The translations under genes were made by a program, and so were the position numbers. This document shows positions 52,835-61,691 of a DNA stretch of 64,000 bases, piece by piece. The DNA lies in the NCBI GenBank assembly GCA_018433865.1, contig JAHDQJ010000002.1, forward strand, positions 248,001-312,000, given 5' to 3'. Source of the DNA: Spirochaetales bacterium (lineage in GTDB: Bacteria; Spirochaetota; Spirochaetia; Sphaerochaetales; Sphaerochaetaceae). The notes beneath the pieces are model-generated. The model searched no databases and had not been told where the DNA came from. It was given only the letters and a program-made list of their open reading frames with translations. The first letter of the stretch is position 1, and each line of letters begins with the position of its first letter.

Positions 52835-53797
52835 ATGGTGTACGCACTCATTGCAATCCTGGTTGCATTGGCCTTCAGTTGGAGCGCCCTGTTATGGGGG
52901 TATCGCGACCGATACACAGAACCTCTGTACCCTGCGGTTGACGAAGTCTTCGACAGACGCTGTCTTCCCATCATCCTCGAGCATGAGGTTCCTGCCAAGA
53001 AAGCGATCATCATGGTCCATGGGTTTCCCAGCACCCCCTACTCCTTCAATCATGCTGCCATGAAAGCGTATGAGCATGGGTATGACGTCTATGTACCGTT
53101 GCTCCCAGGATTCGGGACCAAGCCGGAGGACCTGTACCACACGAGCTTCACGCAGTGGTATGGATACCTTGAGGAGTACTACCGTGACAAGCGCTTCCAA
53201 TACGATACCCTGTTCGTCGTGGGGACTTCGATGGGCGGGTCGATGACACTGAAACTCGCCGAGCGGTTCAGCGGCACCGAAATGGCTCCGGATGGTATCG
53301 CCACGGTGGCGGCACCGGTATTCCTCAATGATGTCAGTATCGGAGCCATCCAGAGGTGGGGCTACTACTTCATGCGTCTTGTCGCCATCTTCACCCCTGC
53401 GTTGGGACCGAGGAACCACACAGGGAGCGAGCGGAAGAACGATGGGGAGGAGTTGTGGGTCGGATACGGCGGTTCCTTCGTCCGTGGAGGAGTCAGCCTG
53501 ATGCATGCGTTGAAAACCATCCGAAAGGAACTTGGGAAGATCACCGTACCGCTCTTTGCGATGCATGATGTCGCCGATCGCACGATCAGTTTCCAGAACT
53601 TGGGAACCATACAATCGGAAGTCAAGTCGGATCCCTTCGTCGCCCGTACGACTGCGATGACCTCCGATCATAACCGGCATACCCTGTTGATGTATCCCTC
53701 GGTACGCGAGGATTTGACCAATGAGATGATCCAATTCTTCGACGGGTTGTGTCAGGATGACGGAAAAAAGGAGCATGGACCGAATGAAACGCAATGA
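52835..53797 (+). CDS. Membrane-anchored alpha/beta hydrolase (esterase/lipase-like)
   Basis: A 320-residue alpha/beta hydrolase. An N-terminal hydrophobic helix ([15 protein letters not shown]) anchors it. The oxyanion region [12 protein letters not shown], nucleophile elbow GTSMGGS and late residues HDVADRT and DHNRHTLL supply a Ser-Asp-His set like that of monoacylglycerol lipases and carboxylesterases. ATG 52835 has no ribosome site but has a -10 box six bases upstream. The end overlaps the dCMP deaminase start by 14 bases. The substrate is unknown. Confidence 0.85.
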   Translation: MVYALIAILVALAFSWSALLWGYRDRYTEPLYPAVDEVFDRRCLPIILEHEVPAKKAIIMVHGFPSTPYSFNHAAMKAYEHGYDVYVPLLPGFGTKPEDLYHTSFTQWYGYLEEYYRDKRFQYDTLFVVGTSMGGSMTLKLAERFSGTEMAPDGIATVAAPVFLNDVSIGAIQRWGYYFMRLVAIFTPALGPRNHTGSERKNDGEELWVGYGGSFVRGGVSLMHALKTIRKELGKITVPLFAMHDVADRTISFQNLGTIQSEVKSDPFVARTTAMTSDHNRHTLLMYPSVREDLTNEMIQFFDGLCQDDGKKEHGPNETQ

Positions 53798-54272
53798 TTA
53801 CATCAGTTGGGATGAGTATTTCATGGGAGTGGCCTTGCTCTCGGCACAGCGAAGCAAGGATCCGAATACACAAGTGGGAGCCTGCATCGTAAACCCGGAG
53901 AAAAAGATTGTCGGAGTCGGCTACAACGGATTTCCTTCCGGGCTTGACGACGATGCGCTTCCTTGGGCTCGCGAGGGAGCCTTCCTCGAGACGAAATATC
54001 CGTATGTGTGTCACGCTGAGCTGAACGCGATCCTCAACAGCACACGTGATCTCAAGGGATGTTCCATCTATGTCGCCCTGTTTCCGTGCAACGAGTGCGC
54101 CAAAGCTATCATCCAATCGGGAATCAAGGAGATCGTCTACCTTTCCGACAAGTATGACGGAACCGACAGTGTGGTCGCCTCGAAGATGATGCTGACACAG
54201 GCAGGTGTCAGGCTGAGAAAACTTGAGCTGAAACACCCGCCGATCACGATCTCATTCGACGTGGAGGCCTGA
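53784..54272 (+). CDS. Deoxycytidylate (dCMP) deaminase
   Basis: Converts dCMP to dUMP for dTTP synthesis. 162 residues from ATG 53784, chosen because AAGGAG lies about ten bases upstream. The catalytic zinc motif is CHAELNAIL plus PCNECAKAI, and the N-terminal [26 protein letters not shown] is the dCMP/ComEB type. The end fits the nucleotide-binding [10 protein letters not shown]. It overlaps the esterase gene and is followed two bases later by a PfkB kinase, so the three are probably one transcript. Confidence 0.92.
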   Translation: MKRNDYISWDEYFMGVALLSAQRSKDPNTQVGACIVNPEKKIVGVGYNGFPSGLDDDALPWAREGAFLETKYPYVCHAELNAILNSTRDLKGCSIYVALFPCNECAKAIIQSGIKEIVYLSDKYDGTDSVVASKMMLTQAGVRLRKLELKHPPITISFDVEA

Positions 54273-54274
54273 AC

Positions 54275-55195
54275 GTGAATGCCATCCTGGTGATCTGCCT
54301 CAACCCTACGTTCCAAAGGACGATGGTGTTCGATACGTTCCTTGAGGGAGAGGTGAACCGTTGCACGCACTATCGGCTGGACGCCTCGGGCAAGGGTGTG
54401 AATGTCGCTCGCGTCATAGCTGAGCTTGGTGGAGAGGCGATCCACCTTACGCATCTCGGTGGTCCGAGGACGCGTGAGATGCTCGACATGCTGGCCGAGG
54501 ATGGCATCGAGCCGCTTTGGACCGATTCGGAAAGTCCGATCCGGACCTGTACCACCATCATCAACAGCTCACGCGGCACTACGACGGAGCTTGTCGAGGA
54601 ACCCGCGCCGGTGGCTTTACAGACCGATGGAAAGATCCGCGAGTTATTCACCCAAGCCTTGGGAAGGGTATCGACCGTGGTCATCTCCGGTACACGGACT
54701 GCAGGGTACTCTCCGAATCTCTATCCCGACTTCGTCAGGGAAGCGAAGGCAGCGGGAAAACGGGTGATACTCGACGTAAAGGGTCATGACTTGGAAAGGA
54801 GCCTCCCGTTCGGTGTCGATGTCGTGAAACCGAACCTGAGCGAGTTCGTCGCCACCTTCATGCCCGGAACACGAGTGCTGGAACAACAGGACTCCCATGA
54901 GATCAAAGACGAAGTGATCAAGCGTCTTGGGCAGCTGTACGATGCGTATGGCACGTCGTTCGTCCTGACCAGGGGAGCATTCTCCGTGTGGGCCTATGGC
55001 GATCCGGGATTCTTCGAGTTGCCTGTGGAACAGGTGCGTGCGGTGAATACCATCGGATGCGGTGACGCGGTGACCGCGGGAATGGCATGTGAGTTGCACA
55101 GAGGATCTGTACTGGCAGAGGCGATCGACAAGGGGTTGGCATGTGGCAAGGCGAACGCGCTGACGCTGAGACCGGGAACCATCCTCGGAGCGTAG
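54275..55195 (+). CDS. PfkB-family sugar kinase, 1-phosphofructokinase/tagatose-6-phosphate kinase type
   Basis: A 306-residue ribokinase-like kinase phosphorylating a sugar phosphate. The first signature is LDASGKGVNVARVIAELGG and the second NTIGCGDAVTAGMA, which contains the catalytic aspartate of the GxGD motif. The N-terminal LNPTFQRTM matches the hexose-phosphate kinases FruK/LacC rather than ribokinase. It starts with GTG two bases after the previous stop, with GGAGG eight bases upstream. With no PTS genes nearby, the substrate could be tagatose-6-phosphate or fructose-1-phosphate. Confidence 0.88.
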   Translation: MNAILVICLNPTFQRTMVFDTFLEGEVNRCTHYRLDASGKGVNVARVIAELGGEAIHLTHLGGPRTREMLDMLAEDGIEPLWTDSESPIRTCTTIINSSRGTTTELVEEPAPVALQTDGKIRELFTQALGRVSTVVISGTRTAGYSPNLYPDFVREAKAAGKRVILDVKGHDLERSLPFGVDVVKPNLSEFVATFMPGTRVLEQQDSHEIKDEVIKRLGQLYDAYGTSFVLTRGAFSVWAYGDPGFFELPVEQVRAVNTIGCGDAVTAGMACELHRGSVLAEAIDKGLACGKANALTLRPGTILGA

Positions 55196-55272
55196 TGGAA
55201 GCAAGTTTGTTGCAAGTTGTTTCATTTGGTTCATCATGAAATAAATCGCCGCTATTTTGTGTATATCAGAAA

Positions 55273-55288
55273 TTTTGTCTGGACAAAA
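55273..55288. promoter_or_regulatory. Palindromic operator candidate upstream of the BMP importer
   Basis: TTTTGTC-TG-GACAAAA is a perfect palindrome in an A/T-rich 225-base gap. Its core GTCTGGAC resembles the HutC-type consensus and the cores at 31104 and 48731. It lies about 130 bases before the binding-protein gene. A TTGCTA (55355-55360), 17 bases, TACGCT (55378-55383) promoter candidate lies between them. Confidence 0.45.
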
Positions 55289-55420
55289 CAGGCTTTCTCC
55301 TCACACCATAAAAAGAAAAAATGATTTCGGACATAATCGATTCTCTGAAAATTCTTGCTAATTCATCGCCCATACGCTACGCTTGTCTCGACCAAATGAT
55401 TTTGGCAAGGAGATGCTTAC

Positions 55421-56533
55421 ATGAAAAAAGCTCTGTTCGTTCTACTGGCGGTTTTGGCAATCGGTTTGTTGATGGTTTCTTGTGGCAAGAAGGAAACTCC
55501 GACAGCAACTGCTCCCGCTCCCGCCCAAGCTGTAGCGCAACCGGCAACGGTTCCCGCTCCCACTCCCGCACCGGTTGCCGAGCAACCTAAACCCGCGAAG
55601 GTCATCAAGATCGCCCTCATTATCGAGAACACGATCGATGACAAGGGTTGGTGCCAAGCCATGCACGATGGCATCACGCTCGCCGTGCAGCAGAACCCGG
55701 GACGTATCGAGTACAGCTACAGCGAGAAGATGAAGCCGGTCGATGCCGGTTCAGCGGTCTTGCAGTATGCGGGACAGGGATACGATGTCATCATCGGTCA
55801 CGGAGCCCAGTACAAGAACCTGATCACCGAGATGGCTGCAGAGTATCCTGACATCAGTTTCGCATTCGGAACGAGTTCCGAGATCGTCGGTCCCAACGTA
55901 TTCTCCTACATGCCCCAGAGCGAGGAGACCGGTTATCTGAACGGCTTGATCGCCGGCATGCTGACGAAGAGCAATGTGATCGGCCTGATCGGTCCTGTCG
56001 ACGGTGGCGATGCTGCCCGCTACAACCGCGGATTCGTCCTCGGCGTCAAGGCAGTGAATGCATCTGCGAACGTGATGGTCGCACACACCGGCAGCTTCTC
56101 CGATTTCGTGAAAGCGACCGAGGTTGCCCATTCCCAGATCCGCAGCGGCGCTGACATCCTCACCGGTTCGTCACAGCAAGCACTCGGCGGACTTCGTGCG
56201 GTTGCCGATTACCGTGACAAGGACATCTGGTGGGTCGGCCAGGACCTCGCCCAGATCGGCATCCCCGAAGGGTACAAGGTACTCTCCGCCTCCTCCTATA
56301 ACTACGCAGCGGTCATCAACACCCTCGTGAAACGCCTCGATGCAGGAATCAAGGGCGGCGAGAACATCCCGATGAACTTCAACAACGATGGATTCGTCTT
56401 CAAGTTCAACGATGCGACGAAGAGCAAGATCACCAGCGCTGTCGAAGCGAAGGTGAACGAAGCACTTGCAGCGTTCAAGGGCCAGGCAGGACACGCGTCG
56501 GTCGTCGACTGGAGCAGTGTCAAGTACAACTGA
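55421..56533 (+). CDS. BMP-family substrate-binding lipoprotein (nucleoside/purine-type ABC importer)
   Basis: A 370-residue lipoprotein of the BMP/PnrA/NupN group. Signal peptide residues 1-20 end LMVSC, so Cys21 is lipidated. A Pro/Ala-rich tether (~25-60) precedes the two-lobed binding domain (KIALIIENTIDDKGWCQAM, then QGYDVIIGHGAQY). Such proteins in spirochaetes (TmpC/PnrA) bind purine nucleosides. The mature domain lacks features I can use to fix the ligand. AAGGAG precedes the ATG. It is the first gene of a complete importer (binding protein, ATPase, two permeases). Confidence 0.92.
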   Translation: MKKALFVLLAVLAIGLLMVSCGKKETPTATAPAPAQAVAQPATVPAPTPAPVAEQPKPAKVIKIALIIENTIDDKGWCQAMHDGITLAVQQNPGRIEYSYSEKMKPVDAGSAVLQYAGQGYDVIIGHGAQYKNLITEMAAEYPDISFAFGTSSEIVGPNVFSYMPQSEETGYLNGLIAGMLTKSNVIGLIGPVDGGDAARYNRGFVLGVKAVNASANVMVAHTGSFSDFVKATEVAHSQIRSGADILTGSSQQALGGLRAVADYRDKDIWWVGQDLAQIGIPEGYKVLSASSYNYAAVINTLVKRLDAGIKGGENIPMNFNNDGFVFKFNDATKSKITSAVEAKVNEALAAFKGQAGHASVVDWSSVKYN

Positions 56534-56642
56534 AATGCCTTTGTAACGTAAAGTCATGGACATATTCCTGCATGACGGTGCATTATCATCGGCGTGCAGG
56601 AATTTTTTTCAGACGGATTCGGTAAGGATTTGGAGGCCTTGG

Positions 56643-58175
56643 ATGGAGCAACAGACGAAAGCCATCGACAACCTGAGGATCGAACATGTCACCAAGCGCT
56701 TCCCGGGTGTGTTGGCCTGCGATGACATCACCCTCGAGATAGGCAAGAGCGAAGTACTGGCACTCGTAGGTGAGAACGGGGCGGGCAAGACAACGCTGAT
56801 GAACGTGCTGATGGGTTTGTATCATCCTGATGAAGGCCGCATCCTGATCAATGGCGAGGAGGTACGTTTCCGCTCACCGAACGATGCGTTCGCCTACGGT
56901 ATCGGGATGGTCCACCAACAGTACATGCTGGTTCCCAACATGACGGTGCTGGAGAACATTGCGCTCGGGTGCAAGCAATCCTGGAAGCCGTGGAAACTCG
57001 ACCTCTCCCTGGTCCGAAAGCGCATCGAGGGTGTTGCCGCGCAGTACGGACTCGCAGTCGATCCCGATGCCTACATCTGGCAGTTGTCGGTTGGCGAGCA
57101 ACAGCGGGTCGAGCTGGTGAAGACGCTCTGCCTCGGAGCCAAGTTCCTGATCCTCGATGAACCGACCAGTGCCCTCACTCCCCAGGAAACCGATGAACTG
57201 ATCGCGTTGTTGAAGCGGATGGCAAAGGAACTCTCCATCATCTTCATCAGCCACAAGCTCCAGGAGGTGAAGGACCTGTCGGACAAGGTGGCGATCCTCC
57301 GGCATGGACGCGTCGTGTTCCAAGGAAATACGAAAGACCATTCTTCAAGCGACATCGCAGCCCTCATGACGGGACACGAGGTCGTACTCCCCCATAACGA
57401 CGCTCCTGCGTGCACGATGGGGCCGATGCTCCAGATCCGGAACCTGAAGGTCCGTAGTGACAGGGGATTCTTGGCGCTCGACGACCTCTCGCTCTATATA
57501 TGCAAGGGAGAGATCGTCGGACTCGCGGGAGTCTCCGGTAATGGGCAGCGCGAGCTGGCCGAGGCCATCAACGGATTGAGGAAAGTGGAGTCGGGACAGA
57601 TCCTTTTCGACGGTGAGGAGATCACCAACCGCACGCCTGCCCAGGTCATTGCCTCGGGCATGGGCTACATCCCCGAGGAACGCAATACCGAGGGCATCGT
57701 CCCCTCCTTCTCCATGAAGGAGAATTTCATCCTCAAGGATACCACCTCTCCCCAGTACAACTCGCATGCATTCTTGAAGAACAAGGAGATCGAGAGGGAT
57801 TCCGAGGCCCTGCGCCAACAGTTCGACATCCGCAGCCCGAACATCGATGTCGCAGCCGGTTCGCTCTCGGGAGGAAATATCCAGAAGGTCATCCTCGCAC
57901 GGGAAATCTCCAGGAATCCCAAGTTCCTCGTGGCAGTCTATCCTACGCGGGGATTGGACATGGGTGCTGCCGAGTTCATACATAAGCAGCTGTTGCAGAA
58001 GAGAAACGAAGGTGTCGGGATCCTGTTGATCTCAGAGGAGCTTGAGGAGATCACGAACCTTTCCGACCAAGTGGCCGTCATCTTCAAGGGAAAGATCCAG
58101 AAGGTACTTCCCAGCAGCGAGGCGAGCCGCCGCCGGCTCGGCATTCTCATGGCAGGAGTGAAAGATGACGAATAA
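56643..58175 (+). CDS. Duplicated-domain ABC ATPase of the BMP importer
   Basis: A 510-residue ATPase with two ABC domains, as in nucleoside importers. Domain 1 (~10-240) has GENGAGKTT, LSVGEQQRVELVKTL and FLILDEPTSAL. Domain 2 (~265-505) has GVSGNGQRE in place of a standard Walker A and LSGGNIQKVILAREI. The degenerate second P-loop is normal for this family. ATG 56643 follows GGAGG by six bases. It overlaps the first permease by 11 bases. Confidence 0.94.
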   Translation: MEQQTKAIDNLRIEHVTKRFPGVLACDDITLEIGKSEVLALVGENGAGKTTLMNVLMGLYHPDEGRILINGEEVRFRSPNDAFAYGIGMVHQQYMLVPNMTVLENIALGCKQSWKPWKLDLSLVRKRIEGVAAQYGLAVDPDAYIWQLSVGEQQRVELVKTLCLGAKFLILDEPTSALTPQETDELIALLKRMAKELSIIFISHKLQEVKDLSDKVAILRHGRVVFQGNTKDHSSSDIAALMTGHEVVLPHNDAPACTMGPMLQIRNLKVRSDRGFLALDDLSLYICKGEIVGLAGVSGNGQRELAEAINGLRKVESGQILFDGEEITNRTPAQVIASGMGYIPEERNTEGIVPSFSMKENFILKDTTSPQYNSHAFLKNKEIERDSEALRQQFDIRSPNIDVAAGSLSGGNIQKVILAREISRNPKFLVAVYPTRGLDMGAAEFIHKQLLQKRNEGVGILLISEELEEITNLSDQVAVIFKGKIQKVLPSSEASRRRLGILMAGVKDDE

Positions 58176-59271
58176 ATTCAAGACAGGCTACACGATCGGA
58201 GTCATCGTATTGGCCATCCTTGCGGCCATGCTCTTGGGTGCGGTGATCCTGCTCGCCATCGGTGCGGACGTCATGAAAACCTATCTCGTGATCCTCACCG
58301 AACCGTTGAAGAACAAGATCGGCGTCACGGAGGTCCTGCTCCGCATGGTCCCCCTGACCATCATTGCGCTGGGGATCACGGTCGCCTATCGCAGCGGCAT
58401 CATCAACATCGGAGCAGAGGGACAGATGGCCATCGGCATCCTCGCGACCACAGCGATCGCCCTGCTCTTCCCGAACCTCCCCCGGGCGGTCCTCATTCCC
58501 TTCGCGATCCTGGCGGGAGCAGTGGGAGGAGCTGCATGGGGCTTCATCCCCGGAGCACTCAAGGCGAAGCTTCAAGTGAGCGAGTTGCTCTCGACGGTGA
58601 TGCTGAACTACATCGCGGCCCAATTGTACACATTCTTCCTGAGAGGGCCGATGCTCGATCCGGCGGAGATGACCATGGGAAGCGGCACCCCGCAATCCAT
58701 GCGCCTGACACGAAACCTCGACCTCACCCGATTCATCAAGGGGACGAGGATCCACAGCGGCATCTTCATCGCGATAGCCCTCGCCCTCATCATTTTCCTC
58801 CTCCTCTGGAAGACCTCCTATGGGTATAAGATGCGTGCTGCCGGAGCCTCCGAACGGGCTGCACGTTACGGAGGAATCAACGTACCGAAGTATCTCATCA
58901 TCGCGATGATGATTTCCGGAGCCTTCGCAGGCATCGCGGGAGCCATCGAAATCGCCGGAGTCCACCGTCGTGCGATCGAAGGGGTGACGGGCGGGTATGG
59001 ATTCAGTGGCATCGTGGTCGCGCTCTTCGGAGGCCTGCACCCCGCCGGCATCCTCCCCGCGGCGTTCTTCTTTGGATTGCTCATCTACGGTGCGGACATG
59101 ACGCAACGGTTGGTCGGTGTGCCCGCGAACATGGTGCAAGTGTTGCAAGGCATCATCATCCTGGTCATCGTCTCGACCAAGATGATCTTGGCCAATCCCT
59201 ATCTGATGCAGCGGGTAGAGGCACGTTGGCACGCGGTGACAAAACGGCCTGGGCAGGAGGTGCAATCATGA
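58165..59271 (+). CDS. BMP importer permease 1
   Basis: A 368-residue inner-membrane permease of the BPD_transp_2 family with about ten hydrophobic segments. NIGAEGQMAIGILATTAIAL and the C-terminal YGFSGIVVALFGGLHPAGIL (coupling and gate region) mark the nucleoside/sugar importer type. It starts within the ATPase gene and its stop overlaps the second permease start (ATGA, 59268-59271), so expression of the channel is coupled. Confidence 0.93.
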   Translation: MTNKFKTGYTIGVIVLAILAAMLLGAVILLAIGADVMKTYLVILTEPLKNKIGVTEVLLRMVPLTIIALGITVAYRSGIINIGAEGQMAIGILATTAIALLFPNLPRAVLIPFAILAGAVGGAAWGFIPGALKAKLQVSELLSTVMLNYIAAQLYTFFLRGPMLDPAEMTMGSGTPQSMRLTRNLDLTRFIKGTRIHSGIFIAIALALIIFLLLWKTSYGYKMRAAGASERAARYGGINVPKYLIIAMMISGAFAGIAGAIEIAGVHRRAIEGVTGGYGFSGIVVALFGGLHPAGILPAAFFFGLLIYGADMTQRLVGVPANMVQVLQGIIILVIVSTKMILANPYLMQRVEARWHAVTKRPGQEVQS

Positions 59272-60212
59272 CATTCATCATCAATATCCTGTCACTGGGG
59301 ATCCCGTTCTCCGTCGCCCTCCTGATCGCCTCGCTCGGGGAGATGTTCAACCAACGTTCCGGAATCTTCAACCTTGGTTGCGAGGGAATGATGGCCATGG
59401 GAGCATTCCTGGGTATGCTGGTCCCCTACTCGATCGGAAAAGGGGCAGATGTCCCGGGAATTTACAACTACCTCGGTCTTATGCTTGCGACCGGAGTCGG
59501 AGCCTTGCTGGGCATCTTCTTCGCCTTGGTGGTCGTGACTTTCAGGGCTCCGCAAGGCATCGCGGGTATCGGGATGCAGATGTTCGGCGTCGGCACCGCG
59601 GGTACGCTCTTCCGCCACTTCATCGGGGGAACCCAAAGCGTACCAGGAATCAATACCGCGCCGATTCCCGGACTTTCGAGAATTCCCGTGCTCGGACCGC
59701 TCTTCTTCAACCACAACCCGCTGGTCTATGTGGCATTCCTGCTCGTCCCCCTCTCATGGTGGGTATTGTTCAAGACTCCCTGGGGCTTGCGCGTGCGGGC
59801 AGTCGGAACCCATCCGCGGGCTGCCGATTCGATCGGCATCCAGGTAAACAGGGTCCGGTATCAAGCGCTTGCAGTCGGAGGCGCGCTCGCGGGACTCGCG
59901 GGAGCCTACCTGAGCCTCTGCCAAGCGAAGATGTTCAGTGACGAGATCATAGCAGGACGCGGATTCATCGCGGTCGCGTTGGTCTATTTCGGGCAGTGGC
60001 ACCCGGTGAAGATCATGGGCGGAGCACTCCTGTTCACATTGGCCCAGGCGCTGCAATTGGCGATCCAAGGGTTGGGAATCGACTTCCCGTATGAGTTCTT
60101 GGTCATGTTACCGTACCTCTTGGTCATCATCGTCCTTGCGTTCTCACGAAAGACGCAGAAGATGGGCCCCACGTCACTCGGGAAACCGTTCAACCGGGAG
60201 ATGCGGACCTAG
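59268..60212 (+). CDS. BMP importer permease 2
   Basis: A 314-residue partner permease. The NLGCEGMMAMGAFLGMLVPY block corresponds to the NIGAEGQM region of permease 1, and FIAVALVYFGQWHPVKIMGG is the matching C-terminal block. ATG 59268 follows CAGGAGG. With permease 1 it forms a heterodimeric channel for the BMP-bound substrate, probably nucleosides or nucleobases. It is the last gene of the importer and converges with a winged-helix gene four bases away. Confidence 0.93.
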   Translation: MTFIINILSLGIPFSVALLIASLGEMFNQRSGIFNLGCEGMMAMGAFLGMLVPYSIGKGADVPGIYNYLGLMLATGVGALLGIFFALVVVTFRAPQGIAGIGMQMFGVGTAGTLFRHFIGGTQSVPGINTAPIPGLSRIPVLGPLFFNHNPLVYVAFLLVPLSWWVLFKTPWGLRVRAVGTHPRAADSIGIQVNRVRYQALAVGGALAGLAGAYLSLCQAKMFSDEIIAGRGFIAVALVYFGQWHPVKIMGGALLFTLAQALQLAIQGLGIDFPYEFLVMLPYLLVIIVLAFSRKTQKMGPTSLGKPFNREMRT

Positions 60213-60215
60213 GAG

Positions 60216-61376
60216 TCAACGGAGGAAGGAGACCCCGTCACACCGGGAACCGAATACCGGTTCCAACCTGCGTGCCTCCTGTTCCAGCTCATCCACGGCG
60301 AGCCGGCCGATCGGTCCCCCGATATCTTCCAGAAGCATGGTCCAGCTCCTCTTCTTCCGGCGGATATGCCAACCGGCCACGCAAGTACCATCGGAGAGCA
60401 CCATTCCCGGCTTCCCCGAGGACCTGAAGAAATAGCGATACTGCTGTTTTCCACGGATCAGAAGGCTTCTGTGCGGTATCCGCAACAACGGATCGAAGGG
60501 GCCGATGAACCTGATTCCCTCAGGATCGGCCGACTCCATGTGTGTATCCTGGACAAGCATCCACGATTGCTTGCCTTCGAATTCGACCTGAGCCAACTCT
60601 TCCTGTGGGATCTGCTCCCAGTGCCGTGTTGCATGTGCCGCGCTGATCCCAGCCCAAAGTGCATAGGCATCCCTATCCGCCGGACCATATGCATGCAAGA
60701 ATCTACGCACCGGATAGTCACTTGCTGCATCAACATCCACGTCTTTTGCCAAGGAGTAATGGAACCCGCCCAACTGTCGATCGAATCGCAATCGCAGGGG
60801 AACTGCGAACGATGCGACCGGAAGGAGAAATCGCATGAGGGTTTCTCCCAGCGTTTGTCCCCGGAACAATACAGAGGGCCAAGTCCAGATCTCCCGGGTC
60901 GCCGCATCCATCAGGTCGGCAGCCTCCGATGCAAGGGCAATCCCCAATTCCCTCTTGGCAAGCGATCTCTCCGACAGAACCTGCGAAAGCAGGTCGACCG
61001 TCATGTGCAACCAGTGGACCGCCCGCATCCCCAATGGGGCGAGCAATTCGGTGGCACCGCTGATCATGTGCGTCAGTTCCTCTTCAGATGCCGGAAAGAA
61101 CGGCTTGTTGAACACTGTCCATTCATCCGTACGGATCGTACGTACGGCACTGCGGACACCGACGGTACACAGGAGTTTCGCATCCGTGAGGTCGAGAGCC
61201 ATCGGATCTTTCATCCGTGCACACAGGGCGATCCCCAGCGAATGCTCATCAGGAGATTGGAATCCCACGGTCCGGAGCACACGATACAGCTCCGACGGAT
61301 CCTCACGCCTTGAAAGATGGTGCGTTTCGCACAATCTCCTGATGATATCCTCTTTCATCATTTTGATTTGCTGCAT
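60216..61376 (-). CDS. Winged-helix DNA-binding protein, AlkZ/YcaQ-like (HTH_42)
   Basis: A 386-residue protein resembling the HTH_42 winged-helix family, which includes DNA glycosylases that unhook alkylated bases and crosslinks. Visible landmarks are LGIALCARM-KDPMALDL near the start, RSAVRTIRTDEWTVF, and the C-terminal barrel GPFDPLLRIPHRSLLI followed by VAGWHIRRKKRSW. I cannot confirm the glutamine-containing catalytic motif. Three in-frame starts (GTG 61382, ATG 61379, ATG 61376) follow AAGGAAG; 61376 has the best spacing. It sits between the importer and the Se-type dehydrogenase without obvious functional link. Confidence 0.65.
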   Translation of the reverse strand: MQQIKMMKEDIIRRLCETHHLSRREDPSELYRVLRTVGFQSPDEHSLGIALCARMKDPMALDLTDAKLLCTVGVRSAVRTIRTDEWTVFNKPFFPASEEELTHMISGATELLAPLGMRAVHWLHMTVDLLSQVLSERSLAKRELGIALASEAADLMDAATREIWTWPSVLFRGQTLGETLMRFLLPVASFAVPLRLRFDRQLGGFHYSLAKDVDVDAASDYPVRRFLHAYGPADRDAYALWAGISAAHATRHWEQIPQEELAQVEFEGKQSWMLVQDTHMESADPEGIRFIGPFDPLLRIPHRSLLIRGKQQYRYFFRSSGKPGMVLSDGTCVAGWHIRRKKRSWTMLLEDIGGPIGRLAVDELEQEARRLEPVFGSRCDGVSFLR

Positions 61377-61691
61377 CATCACTTCCTTGTCCGGCCATTA
61401 TCGTCCCGAACCGGAATAAAAGCAACCTCATGAAAGATTGCACGCTTATGCAACACTTTGATCCGAAAATCATTGACAAACATTCGTGCTCAGATAGAAT
61501 CGAAACTGATGATAGTATCACAGTCATGTGCATCGAAACTGCGGGAGCAGATAACCGAAAGCAAGACTCTCCGACACGCAGGGATGCAGGAACTAAGCGG
61601 CTAATCATTGACGACAGATCATCACAGGACGACTTTGGTTTCCAGATAGCCGTTCTTTGGTGAGGAGCTCCATGCTGATGAGGAGGCCCAA
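61377..61691 (+). other. Intergenic/leader region before the fused xanthine dehydrogenase
   Basis: A 315-base gap. It holds a near-consensus promoter (61473-61500) and a leader of about 185 nt. Two direct repeats of ATCGAAACTG (61499-61508 and 61532-61541) are 33 bases apart, about three helical turns. The ten bases AATCATTGAC also occur twice (61468-61477 and 61603-61612). No riboswitch class or small gene could be recognised. Confidence 0.5.
61473..61500 (+). promoter_or_regulatory. Promoter of the fused xanthine dehydrogenase
   Basis: Perfect TTGACA (61473-61478), 16 bases, TAGAAT (61495-61500). The predicted start near 61507 falls in the first ATCGAAACTG repeat, as expected for an operator. 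Confidence 0.75.

Noticed and set aside
61430-61663. 77-codon frame upstream of the fused dehydrogenase
   Set aside because: It spans the TTGACA/TAGAAT promoter and ends inside the leader; no ribosome site.
61501-61691. Molybdenum-cofactor or purine riboswitch in the dehydrogenase leader
   Set aside because: No conserved core of either class could be found by eye; a covariance search would be needed.
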